DNA from: Rivularia sp034931125
Lineage (GTDB): Bacteria; Cyanobacteriota; Cyanobacteriia; Cyanobacteriales; Nostocaceae
Length of the DNA stretch: 64,000 nucleotides
Direction: 5' to 3'
Assembly (NCBI RefSeq): GCF_034931125.1
Contig: NZ_JAYGHM010000015.1
Coordinates: 53,899-117,898, forward strand
How positions within the stretch are numbered: the stretch's first letter is position 1; every line of letters starts with the position of its first letter. Below are positions 26,392 through 35,046 of the stretch, one piece after another. The position numbers and the translations under genes were made by a program. The notes beneath the pieces were generated by a model. It had not been told where the DNA came from, did not search any database, and worked only from the letters and a program-made list of their open reading frames with translations.

Positions 26392-27303
26392 ATGAGTAAA
26401 ACCTACAAAGCAACTGGAATTAATTTAAAAGCCCAAGCGTTTGGTGAATCCGATAGAATAGTAACAATCTTGACGCGAGAGTTTGGATTAATTCGAGCTA
26501 TCGCTCCCGGCGCACGCAAGCACAATTCCAGCCTGGGTGGGAGAAGTGGCATATTTGTAGTAAACCAATTACTGATTGCTAAAGGGCGAAGTCTAGATAA
26601 AATTACTCAAGCCCAAACTATCAAATCCTATCCAAATTTAGGAGGAGGTCTAGGTAAATTAGCAGCTTCTCAATATTTAGCAGAAATTGTTCTCGCTCAA
26701 GCATTAAGCGAACAACCCCAAGATGAACTATTTGAACTGTTTAACGAACATCTGAATCGTTTACAACAATTACCATGCACTAGCCAAGATGTTTTAGCAT
26801 ATTTAGTGCATGGTGTTTTTCAACTTTTGGCTTTAGCTGGTTTAAGACCTCAAGTAGAAGCTTGCTGTTTGAATGGAATTCCGGTTACACCAGATTTTAC
26901 GAATCCTAAATCTTTGGTAGGGTTTAGCATTAATGCAGGTGGAGTTATTTCAATGTCCGCTTGGGAAAATCTGCGATCCATTGCACAAACTACAATGGAA
27001 GAACAAGTAGCAACAGCGTCTGTCGTCAAAGAATCGGGTGGAACTTATGCTGTTCCAACATCCCCCATCTACGAAACTATTGTTCATCAAGAAGAACTAC
27101 CCACCGTGCTGCGTCGTTTGAGTGCAACTGAACTAGATTTATTACAGCAACTAACGCGATCGCACATAATAGAAGAAACAGCAACCAATGAAAACTGGTT
27201 ATACATTGAACGTTTGTTAAGACAATATGTTCAATACCATTACGGTCGTTCAATTCGTTCGGCAGCTTTAATAGACTCCTATTTTGCTACAAATCATGGC
27301 TAA
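26392..27303 (+). CDS. recO: DNA repair protein RecO
   Basis: Recombination mediator that loads RecA on SSB-coated single strands. 303 residues, at the long end of the family. The N-terminal OB-fold reads YKATGINLKAQAFGESDRIV and LTREFGLIRAIAPGARK; the rest is helical with a single CC pair and no complete zinc motif. The frame is open to 26281, but the upstream part translates a repeat, so the ATG at 26392 is chosen. An MFS gene follows after 182 bases; the order deoC-recO-MFS is one I recall from other cyanobacteria. Confidence 0.93.
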   Translation: MSKTYKATGINLKAQAFGESDRIVTILTREFGLIRAIAPGARKHNSSLGGRSGIFVVNQLLIAKGRSLDKITQAQTIKSYPNLGGGLGKLAASQYLAEIVLAQALSEQPQDELFELFNEHLNRLQQLPCTSQDVLAYLVHGVFQLLALAGLRPQVEACCLNGIPVTPDFTNPKSLVGFSINAGGVISMSAWENLRSIAQTTMEEQVATASVVKESGGTYAVPTSPIYETIVHQEELPTVLRRLSATELDLLQQLTRSHIIEETATNENWLYIERLLRQYVQYHYGRSIRSAALIDSYFATNHG

Positions 27304-27485
27304 TAATAGCTAAGTTTAATTTAAAAAACTGTGAAGATATTTAAGGTTTTGCGGCATTTTGCCAAAAAACTGATTTAACAAGTCAATAAGCTGGTATTTT
27401 TTGGTTAGTAGGGTTTAATTTTCACACTTATTCAATAACCACATTTTCTCAAGTCCACCTACAGTAAAGTAAAACTACAAACGAA

Positions 27486-28985
27486 ATGTCAGCAAGAGAC
27501 GTTTCTAGAAACGATCGTAATAATCACAAATCGATGTCGGAAATACCTAAAAGCGACGTTGATAAAAATTGGGAAAATAAAATCAAAGATGAATTATATT
27601 CCCACGAGAGTAGCCGCAATAATTTGAAACAAAATTCGCAAGCAGCTACTGCTACATTTGCTCAATCCGATCCATCTAAGGAAAACAATGGGAAGATAAC
27701 TATAAATACAAGCAATCAAGGGTTTTTACCCATCCTGACAAACCATAATTTCCTCGCTCTATGGGGCGGGCAAGTCTTTTGTCAGTTAGCAGATAAAGTA
27801 TATTTGGTGCTAATGATTGCTTTGATTAATACTCAGTTTCAATCTGAGGGAAGCAGCATTAGCGGCTGGGTATCGGCTTTAATGATGACTTTTACAATTC
27901 CCGCAGTCCTGTTTGGTTCTTTGGCTGGGGTATTTGTAGATCGATGGGCTAAAAAAACGGTGCTGGTGTCAACGAACATTTGGCGCGGTATTTTAGTTTT
28001 AGCAATTGTACCGCTACTATGGTTAGCGAAAGATTGGCACAGTGTAGGGAATATTCCCCCTGGTTTCCTAATTATTTTGGCAGTAACTTTTTTAGTTTCC
28101 ACCTTAACCCAGTTTTTCGCACCCGCAGAGCAAGCAGTTATACCTCTGATAGTCAAGCCGCATAACTTACTTTCGGCAAATTCGCTTTACACTACAACCA
28201 TGATGGCATCGGTAATTGTCGGATTCGCCATTGGAGAACCTCTTTTATCAGCAGCAGACGCTTTATGGTTGAAAATTGGGGGTAGTGGTGGATTAGGAAA
28301 AGAAATTCTAGTTGGTGGTTCCTACGCGATCGCTGGATTGATTTTATTATTGCTAACGACGAATGAGAAACTCCAGGAGAAAAAACAGGTTTCTAACGAT
28401 ATTTTTGCAGACCTCAAAGATGGTTTCGTGTATTTGGGAAAAAATCATCGTCTCCGTAATGCTTTGATACAGCTAATCATCCTGTTTTCGGTATTAGCTG
28501 CATTAACTGTACTAGCGGTGCGGATCGCAGAAGTTATACCTAGTCTCGCAGCCGAGCAGTTTGGCTTTTTACTAGCATCTGGTGGTATTGGTATCGCATT
28601 GGGTGCAATAGTTTTAGGTCAATTCGGACAAAATTTTTCCACCTCGCGCTTGAGCTTAGCTGGATGCATCGGAATGATAATTTCTCTAACTGGTTTGGCT
28701 TTATTTACCGAGCAACTGTGGACTGTACTGTTTTTAATCGGTTTGTTAGGTGTATCCGGTGCATTAGTAGGTATTCCGTTACAAACTGCCATTCAAACCG
28801 AAACTCCGACCCAAATGCGTGGTAAGGTATTCGGTCTGCAAAATAATTTAATTAATATTGCTCTGACTTTACCTTTAGCATTAGCAGGTATCGCAGAAAC
28901 ATTTTTTGGATTGCAGACAGTATTTCTAGCATTAGCTGCTATTGTTTTCTGTGGTGGTATATTAACTAGGTATGAATCCCCTTAA
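27486..28985 (+). CDS. MFS transporter
   Basis: Major facilitator protein of 499 residues in the inner membrane. Residues 1-80 are hydrophilic and rich in Asn, Ser and Lys; the membrane part begins at FLALWGGQVFCQLADKVYLV, with about 11-12 hydrophobic segments. The loop 2-3 motif G-x3-D-R-x-x-K is visible in GVFVDRWAKK. The pattern resembles the group of proteins related to lysophospholipid transporters and EntS-like exporters; no substrate can be named. The start may also be the internal ATG at 27534 (MSEIPKSD). Confidence 0.82.
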   Translation: MSARDVSRNDRNNHKSMSEIPKSDVDKNWENKIKDELYSHESSRNNLKQNSQAATATFAQSDPSKENNGKITINTSNQGFLPILTNHNFLALWGGQVFCQLADKVYLVLMIALINTQFQSEGSSISGWVSALMMTFTIPAVLFGSLAGVFVDRWAKKTVLVSTNIWRGILVLAIVPLLWLAKDWHSVGNIPPGFLIILAVTFLVSTLTQFFAPAEQAVIPLIVKPHNLLSANSLYTTTMMASVIVGFAIGEPLLSAADALWLKIGGSGGLGKEILVGGSYAIAGLILLLLTTNEKLQEKKQVSNDIFADLKDGFVYLGKNHRLRNALIQLIILFSVLAALTVLAVRIAEVIPSLAAEQFGFLLASGGIGIALGAIVLGQFGQNFSTSRLSLAGCIGMIISLTGLALFTEQLWTVLFLIGLLGVSGALVGIPLQTAIQTETPTQMRGKVFGLQNNLINIALTLPLALAGIAETFFGLQTVFLALAAIVFCGGILTRYESP

Positions 28986-29359
28986 TAGTTATTAAGATTA
29001 AGTCGCGATCGTTTATTACCTTGATACGATAGCTATGTTGACTATTGCTTTTACTAGCATGGTAAAATTGCATGAGCAATAATATATCCCGTGATATTGG
29101 GGATTAAATGCATAAGTTAGACGCTATACATAGGGTCTAAATTGTTATATAAAAACGTATAGTAATTAATAGCATAACAATGGCATAAATAAATTTATAA
29201 CTTATTAGTTTTAAAAACGTAAAAATTTGCGTTGTTAGCAATTAGGATTGCTATATTATGATATCGACAAAGCCAGCGAGTGCAATCGTAGATCCATATC
29301 AGTGATATTCGCAAAGATAGCTGACCTAATAAACCCCCTTTCCAGATTACTAATCAAGA
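28986..29359. promoter_or_regulatory. Spacer between the MFS and GT4 genes
   Basis: 374 AT-rich bases. A TATATTATGAT segment about 100 bases before the GT4 start could be a -10 region. No repeat array, hairpin terminator or gene was seen. Confidence 0.35.
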
Positions 29360-30523
29360 ATGCGTATAGCTTGGATTGGAAAAAAAACGCCCTTTTGTGG
29401 CAACGTTACCTACAGTAGAGAAATTACTAATGGTTTACTAGAGCGGCAACATGAAGTTAGCTTTCTGCATTTTGCTGCTGAAGTATCCCAAAGCTCAAAC
29501 GAGTTAAATTGTCGGGAGGTACCCCTACCTTTTATCTATAAGTCTCAGGTTTATACTATTCCCACGTTTAAAGCGACAAAGGTTTTAACAGAGTCGCTGC
29601 GACGGATTAAACCAGACATCGTTCATGCTTCTCTAACTTTATCTCCTCTAGATTTCCTGTTACCAGAAATCTGTGAAAAACTAGATATCCCTTTGATTGC
29701 TACTTTCCATACACCGTTTGCTGGTAAAGGAGCAAAATTAGTATCCGGAACCCAGCTTTTGGCGTATCAATTGTATGCACCTTTTTTAGGTAATTACGAC
29801 AGCACAATCGTGTTTTCGCAACTCCAGCGAGAACTGCTAGCACGTATGGGTGTACCAGCTGAAAACATTGCCGTTATTCCTAATGGAGTAGACGTTGATA
29901 AATATTCTCCCGGTATATCAGCCATCAAAGCTGAATTTCAAGCCGAACGTTTATTTGTCTATCAAGGTAGATTAGCCCCAGAAAAAAACGTTGAAGCGTT
30001 GCTGCGTGCCTGGAGACAAGCAGAAATGGGACCGCAAAGTAAATTACTAATAGTTGGTGATGGTCCCTTAAGAGCTAGTTTGGAGCCTTTTTATGGTTCA
30101 GAATACGGTATTAACTGGCTGGGATTCGTTGCTGATGACAATCGGCGCATAGAAATATTACGGGGAGCCGATGTATTTATATTACCATCCTTAGTTGAAG
30201 GTTTATCTTTATCCCTATTAGAAGGAATGGCTTGTGGTTTGGCTTGTTTGGCAACTGAAGTCGGTGCTGATGGAGAAGTATTACAGGATGGAGTAGGCGT
30301 AATACTTGATACTAATAGAGTGCGATCGCAATTACGCACTTTATTACCATTGTTCCAGGATCATCCAGAGTTAGCATTGATGTTAGGCAAAAAAGCACGA
30401 CAGCGAGTATTAGAACGTTATACTCTCAGCAAAAATATAACTCAGCTAGAGAAGCTTTACGAAGAAGTTGTAAAAAGACGAAGCGTGCATTTTCGTCCCC
30501 AACATACTAAAAAAGCCGTTTGA
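29360..30523 (+). CDS. GT4-family glycosyltransferase
   Basis: 387-residue GT-B enzyme using an activated sugar, acceptor unknown. The N-terminal domain starts MRIAWIGKKTPFCGNVTYSR and includes the ATFHTPFAGKG segment; the C-terminal domain has VIPNGVDVDKYSP, VYQGRLAPEKNVE and the E-x7-E motif in LPSLVEGLSLSLLEGMACG. No membrane segment. It resembles glycolipid-type GT4 enzymes such as SqdX in this window, but lacks features specific to that family. A terminator follows. Confidence 0.88.
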   Translation: MRIAWIGKKTPFCGNVTYSREITNGLLERQHEVSFLHFAAEVSQSSNELNCREVPLPFIYKSQVYTIPTFKATKVLTESLRRIKPDIVHASLTLSPLDFLLPEICEKLDIPLIATFHTPFAGKGAKLVSGTQLLAYQLYAPFLGNYDSTIVFSQLQRELLARMGVPAENIAVIPNGVDVDKYSPGISAIKAEFQAERLFVYQGRLAPEKNVEALLRAWRQAEMGPQSKLLIVGDGPLRASLEPFYGSEYGINWLGFVADDNRRIEILRGADVFILPSLVEGLSLSLLEGMACGLACLATEVGADGEVLQDGVGVILDTNRVRSQLRTLLPLFQDHPELALMLGKKARQRVLERYTLSKNITQLEKLYEEVVKRRSVHFRPQHTKKAV

Positions 30524-30546
30524 GTTTGACACCCAGTTTATTTTTT

Positions 30547-30590
30547 GTAGTGCGACCATCGCTTTGCTGGCGATCGCACTATCTTTTTTT
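30547..30590 (+). terminator. Terminator of the GT4 gene, with a HIP1 octamer in the stem
   Basis: AGTGCGA (30549-30555) pairs with TCGCACT (30574-30580); T-rich tail at 30581-30590. The 3' arm contains GCGATCGC (30570-30577). Its last 21 bases recur at 31372 as the start of the duplicated segment. Confidence 0.7.
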
Positions 30591-30684
30591 ATAAAACCAT
30601 ACTGTCTGCCAGACACAGAATTACTGTATACCAGACAATACCCAGAAGTGAAATTAAATGGTTTCGCTGTGAATTGTTAGCTTG
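30570..30684 (+). repeat. Duplicated 5' end of a DNA glycosylase gene, left copy
   Basis: 115 bases matching 31372-31488 with scattered differences. It includes a terminator tail and the codons for IPRSEIKWFRCELLA, homologous to the start of the right copy, but the ATG is changed (ATTACTG) and the frame is lost after 30684. The toxin-antitoxin pair lies between the two copies. Confidence 0.85.
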
Positions 30685-30795
30685 CGTCTTGTTAAAAAAT
30701 AGCCAATCATATCCGAAAAATCGTAAGTGTTGAGATTATGAGTGATGACAAAGTTGACTTTTTGTCGCTTTTAAGATACATTTTATCATTAAGTT

Positions 30796-31051
30796 ATGGC
30801 TGATATCATTCGTCCAAAAGCGCTGAAAGTCTATGCGACAGCAGACAGCAAAGAGCCGTACACAGAATGGCTGGAAAATCTAAAGGACTATACAATTCGC
30901 GCCCGGATCGTTCGCCGGATGGAGCGTCTTAAACAAGGCAATTATGGAGATTGCAAGTCCGTTGGTGAGGGAGGACAAGGACATAGAAAGAGCAAAAAAA
31001 TATTGGCAAGTTTACCAGGAGCGAGATGACCAAGAAACTGAGAAACCATGA
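30796..31051 (+). pseudogene. HigB/RelE-like toxin gene with internal deletion and frameshift
   Basis: The first 59 codons (MADIIRPKALKVYATAD to GDCKSVGEG) match the start of the RelE/HigB-type addiction module killer family. After base ~30972 the original frame reads unrelated residues to a stop at 31029, but the +1 frame gives DKDIERAKKYWQVYQERDD to a stop at 31051, the usual C-terminus of the family. The middle, about 30-35 residues expected to contain the RIHYGPGYRVYF-like strand and active-site residues, is missing. The toxin is therefore judged inactive. The expected product would have been near 105-110 residues. Confidence 0.8.
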
Positions 31052-31340
31052 CGAAGTTGTGCTTGAGCAGTTGCTGAACCCAGAAATGGTGAAGGCTTAC
31101 CTGGATGTTGCCCTTGAAGAGTACGAGCAGGACGGCGATTTGGGTTTTTTTCTGGAAGCGCTACGGAATGTCGTGGAAGCGAGGCAGGGAATGACACACC
31201 TTGCGGAAAAAACTGGTTTGAACCGCCAAAACCTGTATCGGGTTTTGTCGCAAGAAGGAAACCCTGAACTGCGAACCATCAGCATTATTTTGCACAATCT
31301 TGGTTATCGCTTGAGTGTACAACCGATTCGTGCTGCATAG
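31026..31340 (+). CDS. HigA-like antitoxin, XRE family
   Basis: 104-residue DNA-binding antitoxin. The C-terminal half is a helix-turn-helix: ARQGMTHLAEKTGLNRQNLY, then a recognition helix and LRTISIILHNLGYRLSV. The N-terminus (LLNPEMVKAYLDVALEEYEQ) is the toxin-binding part of this group. It overlaps the remaining toxin frame by about 26 bases, the usual arrangement. The gene itself looks intact although its toxin is broken, so it is either a free regulator or on the way to decay. Confidence 0.87.
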   Translation: MTKKLRNHDEVVLEQLLNPEMVKAYLDVALEEYEQDGDLGFFLEALRNVVEARQGMTHLAEKTGLNRQNLYRVLSQEGNPELRTISIILHNLGYRLSVQPIRAA

Positions 31341-31371
31341 TCGGTTTGAAAAAGTGTTGAGACATAGCAAT

Positions 31372-31488
31372 GCGATCGCACTATCTTTTTTTTAATAAGA
31401 CCAGACTGTCTACCAGACAAGAAATGATTGTATACCAGACAATACCCAGAAGTAAAATTAAATGGTTTCGTAGTGAATTGTTAGCTTG
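31372..31488 (+). repeat. Duplicated 5' end of a DNA glycosylase gene, right copy
   Basis: 117 bases matching 30570-30684. It starts with GCGATCGCACTATC and a T run and ends within codon GCTTG of the glycosylase gene. AAGTGTTGAGA also occurs on both sides of the toxin-antitoxin pair (30725-30735, 31352-31362). Confidence 0.85.
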
Positions 31489-31654
31489 GGGAAAACAACA
31501 CCGCAGAAAATTTCCTTGGCGCGATACTTCATATGCTTACGCCATTTTAGTAGCAGAATTCATGTTGCAGAAGACTAATGCGCCTTTAGTTGCTCGTTTA
31601 TACGAAAAATTTATAGAGAAATATCCCACAGTTGAAGCGTTAGCTCAAGCATAA
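31424..31654 (+). pseudogene. Truncated HhH-GPD DNA glycosylase (MutY/endonuclease III type)
   Basis: 76 residues from an ATG at 31424. IKWFRSELLAWGKQHRRKFP, WRDTSYAYAILVAEFMLQKT and VARLYEKFIEKYPTVEALAQ match the first helices of A/G-specific adenine glycosylases and their relatives, normally 220-350 residues long. A TAA stops it right after ALAQA, before the helix-hairpin-helix, the catalytic Asp and the FeS cluster. The following bases show no homologous continuation, and a palindromic element lies behind. It is read as a 3'-truncated gene. Confidence 0.8.
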
Positions 31655-31829
31655 TTTATAGAAATAAGCAATATTTTACAGCTTTATATTAAGAAAGTAG
31701 TAGTTAATAGGTTGGCTTCACGGTGCATGAAGAATAATAATGCTCAACAAGAAATTAAGAAGAGCGCTGTAACCTAACAAATTCTTTCCGGAGCATTCTT
31801 AAATATCTCAATTTACCAGAAAAGAAGAA

Positions 31830-31902
31830 TGTTGGGTTACGACACGATAATTATAAATTCGCTTTACAAACGAAATTTATTTTTCCTGTCTAACCCAACC
31901 TA
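31830..31902. repeat. Palindromic element downstream of the glycosylase remnant
   Basis: GTTGGGTTA faces TAACCCAAC at the ends and AAATTCG faces CGAAATTT inside. This GTTGGGTTAC/TAACCCAACCTAC pattern is familiar as a dispersed cyanobacterial repeat. A further GGTTGGC lies near 31712. No gene in 31655-31919. Confidence 0.6.
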
Positions 31903-31919
31903 CAAGCTACGTCTCTATA

Positions 31920-32720
31920 TCAATTATTATTTTCCCACCCCAAACTAGTAGGCTGCTGATAAATCTTCTTCAAAGTATTCACATCTCTAGAAGATACCAT
32001 CGGCGGGTCGCTAACTTGAGAAAAGTATAGAGCGTCACCTTGATCTTTACTGTGTCCCCAAATTCCTAAAGCATGACCGAGTTCGTGACGGGCGGCTGCT
32101 AAGAGGTATTTGCCCGTTTGAGTGGGACTTAACAATATAGTGAACCGATGGTATAAAGTATTTTCTTTTGTATAGATTTCGTAGCTAGTTAACGCAGAAC
32201 GAGCGCGGGGAATTTTACTTCCAGGAGTAAACTGTAGTGGTGGAGATTTCCGCACAATGTTAATATCAGCGACTTCTGGATTTTTAACTATTGTTAAAGG
32301 CAAATAACTATTCCACTCTTCTACCGTTTTCGAGACGGTATTAACCCATTGTTGTGCTTGATTGCTGCTATTTCCCTGTGGTGTTTCTAAGTAAACCTTA
32401 ACTGGAAATTGCGACCAAATTAAATAACCATATTTAGTGGGTTTAATTTCAGCAAAATAATCACCGCTATTTGTATCGTGTTGCGATCGCGCTAGGGTTG
32501 ATGGTAAAGGATGGGCTTTTTGTGGTAAAACAGGAATTTGAGAGATCGGGGAAATTTTTATATCCGCCTGGTATTGCGGTACTTTTGTCAAGTTAAATGT
32601 AAACACAGCAAAAGACTGCGCGTTAGTTAAGATAACGAGCAGTGTGGTGCCGATTGTTAACAATACTATTTTTATCTGGTTAAATAAATTTGGATTGTTA
32701 ATTTTTCGATGTTTTTTCAT
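31920..32720 (-). CDS. Exported zinc metalloprotease, matrixin-like
   Basis: 266 residues. A hydrophobic N-terminal segment at about 14-38 (IKIVLLTIGTTLLVILTNAQ) is a signal peptide or anchor. The catalytic motif HELGHALGIWGH at 212-223 has the HExxHxxGxxH form of metzincins of the M10 type, with Met at SDPPMVSSRD as the candidate Met-turn. VKVYLETPQG and VEEWNSYLPL before it fit the N-terminal subdomain. No pro-domain cysteine switch is seen. The gene begins only 2 bases after the end of secG on the same strand, and secG follows gpmI. Confidence 0.87.
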   Translation of the reverse strand: MKKHRKINNPNLFNQIKIVLLTIGTTLLVILTNAQSFAVFTFNLTKVPQYQADIKISPISQIPVLPQKAHPLPSTLARSQHDTNSGDYFAEIKPTKYGYLIWSQFPVKVYLETPQGNSSNQAQQWVNTVSKTVEEWNSYLPLTIVKNPEVADINIVRKSPPLQFTPGSKIPRARSALTSYEIYTKENTLYHRFTILLSPTQTGKYLLAAARHELGHALGIWGHSKDQGDALYFSQVSDPPMVSSRDVNTLKKIYQQPTSLGWENNN

Positions 32721-32722
32721 CC

Positions 32723-32956
32723 CTATTTAGGAAGCCAACCCGCACTCAAAACTACGGTTAAGCTGAGAAAAGTTACTGTTAGCGCCCAAGTTACCCGATT
32801 TAAAGTATTTTCGGCGCTCTTAGTACTGCTAAACAGTTGTGCTTGTCCACCGATCGCTCCGATTCCATCACCTTTGGGGCTGTGCAATAAAACTAAAATA
32901 ATTAAACCAATGGCTGAAAACGACCAGATACCTTGTATTACGTTTGAAAGAGTCAT
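32723..32956 (-). CDS. secG: Preprotein translocase subunit SecG
   Basis: Small accessory subunit of the SecYEG channel. 77 residues with two membrane segments, at about 6-26 (NVIQGIWSFSAIGLIILVLL) and 53-72, joined by a glycine-rich loop SPKGDGIGAIGGQAQLFSS, typical of the family. It lies between gpmI and the metalloprotease on the same strand. Confidence 0.93.
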   Translation of the reverse strand: MTLSNVIQGIWSFSAIGLIILVLLHSPKGDGIGAIGGQAQLFSSTKSAENTLNRVTWALTVTFLSLTVVLSAGWLPK

Positions 32957-33119
32957 AATTATTTAAGTAGTCAGTAATTATTTATTGGTAGTTAGTAGTT
33001 GGTAAAACGAATAGCATTTAACAACCAGCAACTAACAAATTTTAACTTAATTCTTCTAGTTAAACTTTAATCAATATTGAAAGTCAGTAGCCAGTAAAAT
33101 TACCAACTACTAACAAAAA

Positions 33120-34724
33120 TTAATTATTCTGCATCACTAAGTTCATGGGAGAGCGATTTGATTTTACGTCATACTCTGCTGGCTTAAACAGCGATATCCC
33201 CGTCATTTCTGGTGGCTGAGGAAGCCGCAAAATCTCCAAGATACTCGGAGCAATATCAGCTAACTTGCCATTGCTTCTTAAGACTACATTGGTAGCGTGT
33301 CCGGGAATTCTAACTTTTTCTCCTTCTACCAAAATTAAAGGAACTGGATTGGTAGTATGAGCAGTCCAAGGATTTCCTGTTTCATCGATCATATGCTCAG
33401 CGTTACCGTGGTCGGCTGTAATTATTGCCGTACCTCCAACTTTACTGATTCCTTCTAACAAGCGTCCCACACATTTATCTACCACTTCCAAAGCTTGAAC
33501 GGTAGCTTCCATGTTACCTGTATGTCCTACCATATCTGGATTCGCATAGTTAACTACTATTAAGGAATAGATTTCCTTTTTAATAGCTGCTAAAACTACG
33601 TCGGTAACAGATGAAGCTGACATCATGGGTGCTTGATCGTAGGTAGCTACCATTGGAGAACTGACCAGTTCCCGGTCTTCTCCTTCAAAGGGGTCTTCCA
33701 AACCTCCATTGAAAAAGTAGGTAACGTGAGCGTATTTTTCGGTTTCAGCGGTACGGAACTGTTTTAAACCATGTTGGGAAATTACTTCACCAAGAATTTT
33801 GTTGAGATTTTGGGGTTTAAATGCTACGTCTACTGATAAATCTTGCTCGTATTGGGTAAAAGTTACAAAAGATAGCGGTTTAATTAGAGTTCTTTCAAAA
33901 CCATCAAAATCCGGCTTCACAAAAACCTGAGTTAATTGTCTAGCTCGATCCGGACGGAAGTTGAAAAATATTACCCCGTCTCCTGCTTCTACCGCTCCAG
34001 GAGCGATTCTCACTGGAACAATAAATTCGTCTGTGATTCCTTGTGCATAAGATGACTGTACTACTTCTAAAGCAGAACGGTTATCGCTTGCATCATGCGT
34101 CATTACCTCATAAGCGCTTTGGATGCGATTCCAGCGTTTATCTCTATCCATTGCATAGTAGCGTCCGCTAATTGTGACAATGCGTCCAACTCCTGTGCGG
34201 TCTATATAATCTTGAATAAGTCCGATTGATTTTAGAGCTTCACTGGGTTTAGTATCGCGTCCGTCAGTGATAGCATGGATACAAACTTCTGAAATTCCTT
34301 GAGATTTAGCTAAATCTAATAAGCCAAATAGATGGCTCAAATGGGAATGTACGCCACCTTCAGAACATAATCCTACTAAGTGTAGTTTACTCTGCCGACT
34401 TTGTACTTCTTGGCAAATTTTCACAAGTGCTGGGTTTTGATTAATAGAACCATCTTCCACAGCATCGGAAATTCGTACCAATTCTTGCGGTACAACTCGT
34501 CCGGTACCTATATTTAAATGTCCTACTTCTGAGTTGCCCATTTGCCCTTCTGGCAAACCCACCGCTTTTCCGGAGGTGTCGATCAACGTGTTTGGATAAG
34601 CCTGCATTAAGCTATCCATAACAGGTGTTGAAGAAGCGGCAATAGCGTTTCCTTTGGTCTCCTCGCAGTAACCCCATCCATCCAATATTACTAGCACCAC
34701 GGGAGAAACAGGTGCTTTAATCAT
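33120..34724 (-). CDS. gpmI: 2,3-bisphosphoglycerate-independent phosphoglycerate mutase
   Basis: Interconverts 3- and 2-phosphoglycerate in glycolysis using two Mn ions. 534 residues. VVLVILDGWGYCEE supplies the first metal Asp and MGNSEVGHLNIGTGR the nucleophilic Ser; ITADHGNAEHM holds further metal ligands near residue 460. The ATG at 34724 (MIKAPVSPV) is preferred to the extension from 34778, which is not family-like. secG follows after 163 bases, an order I recall from other cyanobacteria. Confidence 0.96.
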   Translation of the reverse strand: MIKAPVSPVVLVILDGWGYCEETKGNAIAASSTPVMDSLMQAYPNTLIDTSGKAVGLPEGQMGNSEVGHLNIGTGRVVPQELVRISDAVEDGSINQNPALVKICQEVQSRQSKLHLVGLCSEGGVHSHLSHLFGLLDLAKSQGISEVCIHAITDGRDTKPSEALKSIGLIQDYIDRTGVGRIVTISGRYYAMDRDKRWNRIQSAYEVMTHDASDNRSALEVVQSSYAQGITDEFIVPVRIAPGAVEAGDGVIFFNFRPDRARQLTQVFVKPDFDGFERTLIKPLSFVTFTQYEQDLSVDVAFKPQNLNKILGEVISQHGLKQFRTAETEKYAHVTYFFNGGLEDPFEGEDRELVSSPMVATYDQAPMMSASSVTDVVLAAIKKEIYSLIVVNYANPDMVGHTGNMEATVQALEVVDKCVGRLLEGISKVGGTAIITADHGNAEHMIDETGNPWTAHTTNPVPLILVEGEKVRIPGHATNVVLRSNGKLADIAPSILEILRLPQPPEMTGISLFKPAEYDVKSNRSPMNLVMQNN

Positions 34725-35046
34725 AACAAAATTGCCCTTTACTTTTCGTAATATCCGAATAATACCATCGACACTCACAACCGCAAGTGAATTTTTACTT
34801 ATTAGATTAATTTATCAAATATCTTTAATTTAGATATATAGCCGATTTCATTTAAGTCAGGTACAGGACATATCGTTATAAGGGAGTAGGGAAATGTACC
34901 TCATTTATTTGCAAACTGCTGTATATCTTAGGTTTATGGAAATAATCTTGGTCTCAGTCGGTTTTTTGTAACAGAATTTAACATTTTGAATGTTTGTAGA
35001 ACGGTAATTATTTATCGGATTTTAACCGTTCTAACTTTTTAATAGT
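34725..35046. other. Spacer between the ABC-F and gpmI genes
   Basis: 322 bases. It holds the gpmI promoter region, an inverted copy of the ATTTATTTGCAAACTGCTGT repeat (about 34900-34925, other copy near 15290), and a hairpin AGAACGGT/ACCGTTCT at 34998-35032 just past the ABC-F stop codon. The hairpin lacks a U tract in the direction of the gene, so termination is doubtful. Confidence 0.5.

Noticed and set aside
30796..31029. 77-residue toxin as an intact short gene
   Set aside because: Its last 18 residues do not fit the family, while the next frame gives the family's normal C-terminus.
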